From Streptosporangiaceae bacterium (GTDB lineage Bacteria > Actinomycetota > Actinomycetes > Streptosporangiales > Streptosporangiaceae), in assembly GCA_030041195.1 (NCBI GenBank), contig JASHOI010000226.1, forward strand, positions 1 through 19,404: a stretch of DNA of 19,404 nt, in the 5' to 3' direction. Shown piece after piece: positions 8,008 to 13,526 of this stretch. The notes under the pieces were generated by a model. The model was not told where the DNA came from and made no database searches. It saw only the letters and a list, made by a program, of their open reading frames with translations. The stretch's first letter is position 1; every line of letters begins with the position of its first letter. A program made the position numbers and the translations under genes.

Positions 8008-8069
8008 AAGCGACACTGTGCCAGGCCAGTCCGACATTCCCGCAGGGCTGCTCGGAACCGAACAGCGTC

Positions 8070-8114
8070 GTGGGACCCACCACGTTGCAAGAGGAACAGT
8101 GTGGGACCCACCAC
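8070..8114. repeat. Paired 14-bp palindrome-containing repeat upstream of the AbiEi-like gene
   Basis: GTGGGACCCACCAC occurs exactly at 8070-8083 and 8101-8114, 31 bp apart. Each copy contains the perfect palindrome GTGGG-A-CCCAC and is preceded by AACAG at 1 or 4 bp. The pair lies upstream of the minus-strand AbiEi-like gene and about 145-190 bp upstream of alkB. It looks like a two-site operator, or a dispersed intergenic repeat. Confidence 0.7.
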
Positions 8115-8165
8115 CTCGTTCGTCTGCTCCATACAGCGGCGCTGACCCCGCTATGCCAGTGCTGG

Positions 8166-8195
8166 GCCGAGCGCATGAACGCCGAGCGCATGAAC
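8166..8195. repeat. Exact tandem duplication of a 15-bp unit
   Basis: GCCGAGCGCATGAAC is present twice back to back (8166-8180 and 8181-8195) in the AbiEi-like/alkB intergenic region. It looks like a recent slippage duplication; no coding role is evident. Confidence 0.9.
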
Positions 8196-8245
8196 ACGGT
8201 GCGAGGAGGCGGCCCGCGCGACACACTGCCCGGGCGTGCGGCGGG

Positions 8246-8258
8246 TACCTTGGCGGGA
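8246..8258 (+). promoter_or_regulatory. Candidate leaderless promoter of alkB
   Basis: TACCTT (8246-8251) fits the actinobacterial -10 consensus TANNNT. It is followed by exactly six bases and then the A of the alkB ATG, so transcription would start at the initiation codon. No Shine-Dalgarno is present and no clear -35 box is visible. Confidence 0.5.
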
Positions 8259-8908
8259 TGACCGCGCTGATCCCCCGGCCGCGGGCTGAGATCGCGCCGG
8301 GCGCGGAGCACATTCCTGGCTGGCTCAGCCGCGGCGAGCAGCGCCGGCTGGTGGATGCGTGCCGGGAGTGGGCGCGCCCGCCTGCGGGAATTCGGGCCAC
8401 GCGGCTGCCCACGGGCGGGGTCATGTCTGTGCAGACGGTCTGCCTCGGCTGGCACTGGATCCCCTACCGTTACTCACGAACGGCGGACGACGTTGACGGG
8501 GCAGCGGTCAAGCCGTTCCCCGGCTGGCTGGCCGATCTCGGGCGCCGCGCGGTGGCTGACGCGTACGGCGAGCGAGCGGCCACCTACAGCCCGGACGTCG
8601 CGCTGATCAACTACTACGACGACCAGGCGCGGATGGGCATGCACCAGGACAAGGACGAACGCAGCCTCGCCCCGGTGGTATCGCTCAGCCTGGGCGCCAG
8701 CTGTGTGTTCCGGTTCGGGAACACACAGAGCCGCAACCGGCCGTGGACGGATGTGGAACTCGAATCCGGGGATCTGTTCGTGTTCGGCGGCCCGTCCCGG
8801 CTCGCCTTCCACGGCGTGCCGAAGACGTTGCCGGGCACCGGCGACCCGGGCATCGGCCTGGACGCCGGCAGGCTCAACATCACGCTCCGCGAATCCGGGC
8901 TCGGCTGA
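8258..8908 (+). CDS. alkB: AlkB-like Fe(II)/2-oxoglutarate dioxygenase (nucleic acid dealkylation)
   Basis: The 216-residue protein equals E. coli AlkB in length. The iron ligands are H129 and D131 (GMHQDKDE) and H185 (FHGVP). The 2-oxoglutarate-binding arginine motif RLNITLR covers 205-211. NYYDDQARMG (118-127) is the conserved segment ahead of the ligands. AlkB oxidatively demethylates 1-methyladenine and 3-methylcytosine in DNA and RNA. The ATG at 8258 is chosen because it is the first in register with the domain and has a perfectly spaced -10; the frame is open upstream but unrelated to AlkB. The gene is followed after about 165 bp by another base-repair gene on the same strand. Confidence 0.95.
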   Translation: MTALIPRPRAEIAPGAEHIPGWLSRGEQRRLVDACREWARPPAGIRATRLPTGGVMSVQTVCLGWHWIPYRYSRTADDVDGAAVKPFPGWLADLGRRAVADAYGERAATYSPDVALINYYDDQARMGMHQDKDERSLAPVVSLSLGASCVFRFGNTQSRNRPWTDVELESGDLFVFGGPSRLAFHGVPKTLPGTGDPGIGLDAGRLNITLRESGLG

Positions 8909-8970
8909 CTGCCACGGCCCGGGGGCAGGAACGGGCGTCGCGGCTGCCGGCAGGCCTGCGGCCGCCAGTA

Positions 8971-9057
8971 CGGCTGCGGATGCCACAGTCGGCCCACTGC
9001 GGCTGCGGATGCCACAGTCGGCCCACTGCGGCTGCGGATGCCGCAGTCGGCCGGCGG
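8971..9057. repeat. Three contiguous 29-bp tandem repeats between alkB and nei
   Basis: A 29-bp unit beginning CGGCTGCGGATGCCACAG occurs at 8971-8999 and identically at 9000-9028. A third, diverged copy lies at 9029-9057 (CCACAG becomes CCGCAG and the tail changes). Each unit contains CTGCGG-ATG-CC(A/G)CAG, an inverted repeat that is perfect in copy 3 and has one mismatch (G-U wobble in RNA) in copies 1 and 2. The array ends 15 bp before the nei start. Confidence 0.9.
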
Positions 9058-9073
9058 TGCGATGCTTACCGCA
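9058..9073 (+). promoter_or_regulatory. Candidate extended -10, leaderless promoter of nei
   Basis: TGC-GATGCT (9058-9066) resembles an extended -10 element and lies exactly six bases before the ATG at 9073, the spacing expected for a leaderless transcript. No Shine-Dalgarno is visible. Confidence 0.42.
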
Positions 9074-9867
9074 TGCCCGAGGGGGATGTGGTCTGGCGAA
9101 CCGCGCGCCAGCTCGACGAGGCGCTGGCGGGGCGCGTGCTCACCCGCAGCGACTTCCGGGTGCCGCGGTTTGCGACGACCGATCTGGCCGGGCGGACGGT
9201 GACCGGGACCATTTCCCGCGGAAAGCACCTGCTGACCCGCGTGGACAGCGGCGTCACCGTCCACACGCACCTGCGCATGGACGGATCCTGGCGGATCCGC
9301 CCGGCCAGCGACTACCTGCCGCGTGATCACCGGATCCGGCTGATCCTCGGCAACGACGAGCGGCAGGCGGTTGGATACCTGCTCGGGATCGTCGAGGTGC
9401 TGCCAACCAGGCACGAGGAACGCGTCGTCGGCCACCTCGGCCCGGACCTGCTCGGCCCGGACTGGGACGCAGCCGAAGCCGTGCGGCGGCTTCGCGCCGA
9501 CCCGGCCAGGCCGGTGAGCGAAGCCCTGCTCGACCAGCGGAACCTCGCCGGTATCGGCAACTTGTACCGCGCCGAGGTGCTGTTCCTGCGCGGGATCGAC
9601 CCGTGGCGGCCGGTCGGCGAGATCAGCGACCTGACCGGACTGGTCGAGCTGGCCCACAAGCTCCTGGAGGCAAACAAGGACCGGATCGGCCAGGTGACCA
9701 CGGGAAGCCTCACCCCAGGCGCGCAGACCTGGGTCTACGGCCGCGGCGGGCGCGCGTGCCGACGCTGCGGCCAGCCGATCCGCCGGGTCTCGGCCAGCGG
9801 GCGCAGCGGCGACGACGGTGACCGGGTCACGTTCTGGTGCCCGCGATGCCAGCCGAGCGCCGGGTAG
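9073..9867 (+). CDS. nei: Fpg/Nei family DNA glycosylase/AP lyase (endonuclease VIII type)
   Basis: The 264-residue protein starts MPEGDVVWRTARQL. This gives the catalytic Pro2 (Schiff base) and Glu3 after Met removal, and the MPEGDxVWR start is typical of actinobacterial Nei rather than Fpg. K51 (RGKHLL) is the conserved catalytic lysine, and the helix-two-turn-helix segment is LDQRNLAGIGNLYRAEVLF (153-171). A C-terminal zinc finger has C229, C232, C256 and C259, with the lesion-binding arginine R251 (DRVTFWCPRC). It removes oxidised pyrimidines and nicks the AP site. The frame is open upstream through the tandem repeats, but the MPEGD start is obligatory for catalysis. Its position after alkB makes a base-damage repair pair, each gene probably with its own promoter. 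Confidence 0.96.
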   Translation: MPEGDVVWRTARQLDEALAGRVLTRSDFRVPRFATTDLAGRTVTGTISRGKHLLTRVDSGVTVHTHLRMDGSWRIRPASDYLPRDHRIRLILGNDERQAVGYLLGIVEVLPTRHEERVVGHLGPDLLGPDWDAAEAVRRLRADPARPVSEALLDQRNLAGIGNLYRAEVLFLRGIDPWRPVGEISDLTGLVELAHKLLEANKDRIGQVTTGSLTPGAQTWVYGRGGRACRRCGQPIRRVSASGRSGDDGDRVTFWCPRCQPSAG

Positions 9868-9877
9868 AACCGCGGTT

Positions 9878-9893
9878 CGCCCGGTCCCGGGCG
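9878..9893 (+). terminator. GC-rich hairpin after nei
   Basis: CGCCCGGTCCCGGGCG is a perfect inverted repeat (6-bp stem, GTCC loop) starting 11 bp after the nei stop. It lacks a T-tract, as is usual for actinomycete terminators. Confidence 0.4.
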
Positions 9894-10058
9894 GCCTGAG
9901 GCGGGGCGGCCAGGCGGGTGGCTCGCTCCGACCGCGGCGTGCCTGGCAGCCCCGCCCGCCACGCGGCGGGAATTGGGCGCCGGACTCAGCATCCGGCCGG
10001 GTTCGGCGTCTTAGGTTTATGCCAACACAACCAGGCTGCTCCCGCCCGCAGCCAGGCA

Positions 10059-10109
10059 GCCGCCCCTGGCGGCACCCCTGGCGGCCAGGGGCAGCGGCCG
10101 TCGCGGCCG
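10059..10109 (+). other. Three consecutive perfect hairpins in the leader region of the sigma-factor gene
   Basis: Three perfect inverted repeats follow one another: GCCGCC-CCT-GGCGGC (10059-10073), CCCCTGG-CGG-CCAGGGG (10075-10091) and CGGCCG-TCG-CGGCCG (10095-10109). All have 3-base loops. They lie 46-96 bp before the GTG of the ECF sigma gene. A TAGGTT at 10012-10017 could be a -10 box, which would put all three in the 5' leader. The rest of 9868-10154 holds only the nei hairpin and a possible 50-codon ORF (10019-10171). Confidence 0.5.
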
Positions 10110-10154
10110 TGCCCGCGGCCGCCCAGATAGCCGCCGGAACAACCGTGGGCCAGC

Positions 10155-10742
10155 GTGACGAGCGATCGTAAGCAGTCCAGCGCTGAGCTGGCCATCCGCC
10201 CGCGCCGCGGCGCCGCCGCGGCCGCCGAAGGCGACGCCGACGACCGCGAAGACCACGCGACGGGCCTGGTCGACGACCTGTTCCGCGCGCACGCGGTCAC
10301 CCTTGTCCGGCTGGCGACGCTGCTGCTCGGCGATCAGCAGAGCGCCGAAGACGTGGTGCAGGACGCGTTCTTCGGGCTGTACCGGGGCCTGCCCGGCCTC
10401 AGAGACCGCAGCAAGGCGCTGCCCTACCTGCGGACGTCCGTCATCAACGGCTCCCGGTCGGTGCTGCGGGCCCGCAGGCGCGCGGTGCTGCGAGGGGTGC
10501 ACCACGAGCCCCCGGTCTGGTCGGCGGAGTCCGCGGCCATGGCCGGCGAGGACCGCAAGGCGCTGCTCGCCGCCGTGGCCAGGCTGCCCCGCCGGGCCCG
10601 GGAGGTGCTGGCGCTGCGCTACTACCTGGATCTGCCGGACCACGAGATCGCTGCGGCGCTCGGGGTCAGCCGGACCACCGTGTCATCGACCGCGTCCCGC
10701 GCGCTGGCCGCGCTGGGCCGCGAGCTGAAGGAGGAGCTGTGA
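10155..10742 (+). CDS. ECF-type RNA polymerase sigma factor
   Basis: The protein has 195 residues from GTG 10155. Region 2 spans about 37-108, with the core-binding/-10 recognition segment SAEDVVQDAFFGLYRGL (63-79). Region 4 spans about 134-190, with LPRRAREVLALRYYLDL and the helix-turn-helix EIAAALGVSRTTVSSTASRAL. It resembles the SigE-like ECF factors of actinomycetes (SSTASRAL end). The first 36 residues are Arg/Ala-rich and not conserved, so a later start is possible, though none has a good ribosome site. The stop overlaps the GTG of the next gene (GTGA), indicating that the downstream membrane protein is its co-translated partner or regulator. Target promoters are unknown. Confidence 0.9.
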   Translation: MTSDRKQSSAELAIRPRRGAAAAAEGDADDREDHATGLVDDLFRAHAVTLVRLATLLLGDQQSAEDVVQDAFFGLYRGLPGLRDRSKALPYLRTSVINGSRSVLRARRRAVLRGVHHEPPVWSAESAAMAGEDRKALLAAVARLPRRAREVLALRYYLDLPDHEIAAALGVSRTTVSSTASRALAALGRELKEEL

Positions 10743-11941
10743 ACACGCTGGAGGAAAGGCTGCGCGACGCCTACCGCGCCGCCGCCGACACGGTCAGGCC
10801 GGAAACGGTCCTGCAGAGCGCGACCCTGAGCCCGCCGCGCCGCGACCGAAGGCAGGCGAGCCGCGGCCGGTCACGGCACCTGCTGATACCGCTGGCGGCC
10901 GCCGCCGCCGTCATCGCCGTGGCCGCCGCGGTTGCGGTGCTGCTGCCCCGGGCCGCTCCCGGCCTGGGCCGCGGCAAACCGGTTACTGGCCCGGGAGCGG
11001 CGACCCTCCTCACCACGCCGGCCTACTTCGTCGCGATCAACTGGGCGACACACCCGTCGATGTTCGTGGTCAACGCGACGACCGGGGCCCTCGGTGCGCG
11101 GATCAGCCTGCCCTTCCCGGCCACCGATCTCACCAGCGTGGCGACCGGAGACGGCCAGACGTTCGTGGTCGCCGCCAGCGCCCGGGGAAGCTGCAGCACG
11201 ACCCTGTACCGGTTCAGCCTGGCCGCGAACGGCACGCCGAGCGCCATGACCGCGTTCACAACGATCGACGGGCAGATCAGCGACCCGTGGGAGATGGCGG
11301 TGAGCGCGGGCGGCCGGTTCGTCGCCTTCCAGACGCCGGCCTGCCGCCGCCTCGTAAAGAATCAGCTCGTCGGCGCCGCAAGCGGCGGCCAGCGGGGCGC
11401 CCTGTCCGTCCTCGACACGGTCACCGGACGGACCAGGCAATGGGCGTACCAGATCCCGGCAGACGGGTTCGGAACCGGCACGGGCAACGTGTCGATCAGC
11501 GCGAACGGGAGCGTGGTCGGCTTCTCGAACGAGGTCATCGACACCAGCGCTCCAGCAGGGAGCCTGGCCGCGCACGCCCGCGTCGTGGCGACCGATGGCG
11601 AGTTCGGCCCGTCCACCATCCCCGGCGGCCTGGACGTCTCGCCGGACGGCAAGACCGCCTACTTCGCCACGTTCAAGACCGCGAACAACAAGCCGGTCTG
11701 GGGCAGCCACCAGATCCGGGCCTTCGACCTGGCCGCCGGGCAGACCCGCCTGGTGGGCAGCTTCCCGGGAACCGAGGGCGGGCCAGCCGCCGTCACGTTC
11801 GACCCGACCGGCCGCTACATGATCGTCGAGTCCGTGGTCCGCACCGGGCCGACCACGAAGCTGGCCCTGGTCGACGTCGCGACCGGGCAGGTCACCCAGC
11901 TGAACGCGAGCTGGGCGGTCGACCCGGAGATCGCCTGGTAG
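10739..11941 (+). CDS. Membrane-anchored, predicted beta-propeller protein coupled to the ECF sigma (candidate sensor/anti-sigma)
   Basis: The 400-residue protein starts at GTG 10739, with AAGGAGGAG just upstream inside the sigma gene. Residues 1-46 are a charged cytoplasmic segment (LEERLRDAYRAAADTVRPE). Residues 47-70 are one transmembrane helix. The rest (about 90-400) is extracellular and shows repeated strand-rich blocks such as MFVVNATTGALGARI, FVAFQ, LDVSPDGKTAYFATF and VTFDPTGRYMIVES, typical of WD40/YncE-like propellers. The topology is that of an anti-sigma factor, but there is no HxxxCxxC zinc motif in the N-terminal part, so the sigma-binding role is inferred only from coupling. 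It ends 10 bp from the convergent HAD gene. Confidence 0.72.
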   Translation: MNTLEERLRDAYRAAADTVRPETVLQSATLSPPRRDRRQASRGRSRHLLIPLAAAAAVIAVAAAVAVLLPRAAPGLGRGKPVTGPGAATLLTTPAYFVAINWATHPSMFVVNATTGALGARISLPFPATDLTSVATGDGQTFVVAASARGSCSTTLYRFSLAANGTPSAMTAFTTIDGQISDPWEMAVSAGGRFVAFQTPACRRLVKNQLVGAASGGQRGALSVLDTVTGRTRQWAYQIPADGFGTGTGNVSISANGSVVGFSNEVIDTSAPAGSLAAHARVVATDGEFGPSTIPGGLDVSPDGKTAYFATFKTANNKPVWGSHQIRAFDLAAGQTRLVGSFPGTEGGPAAVTFDPTGRYMIVESVVRTGPTTKLALVDVATGQVTQLNASWAVDPEIAW

Positions 11942-11951
11942 CCGCGCCCCG

Positions 11952-13025
11952 CTAGCCGGGGAAGCGGAGGCTGCCGACGGCGTGTGCCACGCTGTCGGCG
12001 GCCACCGCGCCCCCGGACCACGCCGCGGCGCACAGCGCCCGCAGCCCGTCGATGGCGGCGCCTTCGCCCGCGATTTCCAGCCGGTCGGCGTCCCCATCAC
12101 GACTTGCCTGAACGTGACGCCGACGGGCGGCCCAGCCACCGCACCGGAACTCGCCGTCCGTGGCGAGCACCGCCGGGTGCGGCTCGAGCAGGCCGGACAG
12201 GTCGTGCGCGAGGTAGCTGGGCCGCTGGTGCGGCGGGGCGAGCACCGCGTCGGCCGGCTTGGACACGCCGGTGAGCACGAGCATGCTGTCCGCCCCGACG
12301 CGGTCGGCGCCCTCGATGTCGGTGTCCAGCCGGTCGCCGACCACCAGCGGCCGCTTCGCGCCGGTCCGGGCCACGGTCTCGGCGTGCAGCGGCGGCTCCG
12401 GCTTGCCGGCCACAACCGGCCGGATCCCGGTCGCGGTCACGATCACCTGAACCAGCGCGCCGTTGCCCGGCTGCGGCCCTCGCGCGGTCGGCAGGGTTGC
12501 GTCGGTGTTCGAGGCCACATACCAGGCGCCGGCCCGCACCGCCAGGGCGCCCTCGGCCAGCAGCCCGTAGTCAATGCCGGGCCCGTAGCCCTGCACCACG
12601 GCGGCTGGCCGCTCGGCCGCGGTCGACACCGGCCGCAGGCCGCGCTCGCGCAGCGCGAGCCGCAGCCCGATGCCGCCGACGACCAGGACCGGCGAACCGG
12701 GCCCGAAGCGGTCGGCGATGAGGTGCGCGGCCGCCTGCGCGGAGGTGACAACCTCGGCCGGGTCGGCCGGGACGCCCAGGCTGGTGAGCTCGGCGACGAT
12801 CGCCGACGGAGACCGGGAGGCGTTGTTGGTGACGAACGCGAGCCGCATGTCGCGGCGCCTGGCCTCGGCCAGCGCCTCGGGGGCCTTGGGCACCGCGGCC
12901 CCGCCCAGGTACACCACGCCGTCCAGATCGAGCAGGGCCACGTCGTAGGCCTCGCTGAGCGGGCGCTCGCTGGCCCGCGGCAGGTCTACCCGGTCGCCAG
13001 ACCGGGCGATGACATGCTCAGACAC
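11952..13025 (-). CDS. HAD-IIA (NagD-like) phosphatase, Rv1692-like
   Basis: The protein has 357 residues from GTG 13025-13023, preceded by GGAAGG six bases upstream. HAD motifs are I DLDGVVYLGG (33-42), II TNN (66-68), III GKPEPP (K208), and IV GDRLDTDI (230-237); the cap lies between II and III as in the IIA class. About 75 residues beyond the HAD core (283-357) form an extra C-terminal domain ending AVGSLRFPG. The M. tuberculosis counterpart Rv1692 is reported as a glycerol-3-phosphate phosphatase, so a role in polar lipid/glycerol recycling is plausible here. It overlaps the upstream TPR gene by 8 bases. In M. tuberculosis it lies directly beside Rv1693; here 5.4 kb separate them. The much longer open frame upstream is not coding. 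Confidence 0.9.
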   Translation of the reverse strand: MSEHVIARSGDRVDLPRASERPLSEAYDVALLDLDGVVYLGGAAVPKAPEALAEARRRDMRLAFVTNNASRSPSAIVAELTSLGVPADPAEVVTSAQAAAHLIADRFGPGSPVLVVGGIGLRLALRERGLRPVSTAAERPAAVVQGYGPGIDYGLLAEGALAVRAGAWYVASNTDATLPTARGPQPGNGALVQVIVTATGIRPVVAGKPEPPLHAETVARTGAKRPLVVGDRLDTDIEGADRVGADSMLVLTGVSKPADAVLAPPHQRPSYLAHDLSGLLEPHPAVLATDGEFRCGGWAARRRHVQASRDGDADRLEIAGEGAAIDGLRALCAAAWSGGAVAADSVAHAVGSLRFPG

Positions 13026-13524
13026 CCGGTGCCTTCCGTTCAGGGCTCTCGGAAGGGTTCCGGCCCTGTGTCCGGGCCCGGAGCGTGGCGCGGACGCTGC
13101 GCAGGGCATCGGTGTAGTGCCGGCGGTCCGGCTGCATGGCGGCGGCGAGGGCCAGGTGCTCGGCTGCTGCGCCGTGATCGCCGGTCCTGGCCAGGGCCAG
13201 GCCGAGGCCGAACTGCGCGTAGTCGTCGGCCGGGCTGGCCTCGACGATCCGGCGGAAGTTCCCGGCCGCGGCGGCGTAGTGGCCCGCGTCGAACTGGGCC
13301 CGGGCCAGGGCCTCGAGCACGCTGCGGGACTGCGGCTCGGCCGCTGCGGCGCGCTCCAGAAGCTGCGCCGCCGCCGCCGCGCTGCCCCGGCCGAGCAGGT
13401 CGAGCCCCCGCTGGTAGAGGTCGTAGGCATCGCCGCCAGCGGCATCAGACTCCGGCTGTTCCGGCTGCGCCGCAGGCTCTTTTGTACGGCGGGAATCCTG
13501 GCCGCCGGCTGGTCCTTCTGACAT
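13018..13524 (-). CDS. Tetratricopeptide repeat protein
   Basis: The protein has 168 residues from ATG 13524-13522, with GGAAGGA nine bases upstream. Residues 1-32 are polar and probably disordered. About 34-134 hold three TPR-like helical hairpins: DAYDLYQRGLDLLGRGSAAA, then SVLEALARAQFDAGHYAAAA, then YAQFGLGLALARTGDHGAAA, with conserved small and aromatic positions. The C-terminus is basic. Such proteins are scaffolds and the partner is unknown. The 3' end overlaps the HAD phosphatase start by 8 bases, so they are co-translated. The start lies only 2 bp from the divergent DUF1015 gene. The frame is open upstream to 13590, but the ATG with the ribosome site is clearly preferred. Confidence 0.85.
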   Translation of the reverse strand: MSEGPAGGQDSRRTKEPAAQPEQPESDAAGGDAYDLYQRGLDLLGRGSAAAAAQLLERAAAAEPQSRSVLEALARAQFDAGHYAAAAGNFRRIVEASPADDYAQFGLGLALARTGDHGAAAEHLALAAAMQPDRRHYTDALRSVRATLRARTQGRNPSESPERKAPGV

Positions 13525-13526
13525 AT

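Noticed and set aside
8971..9057. Possible CRISPR-like array (29-bp repeats)
   Set aside because: The repeats are directly contiguous with no spacers and there are no cas genes; it is a simple tandem repeat.
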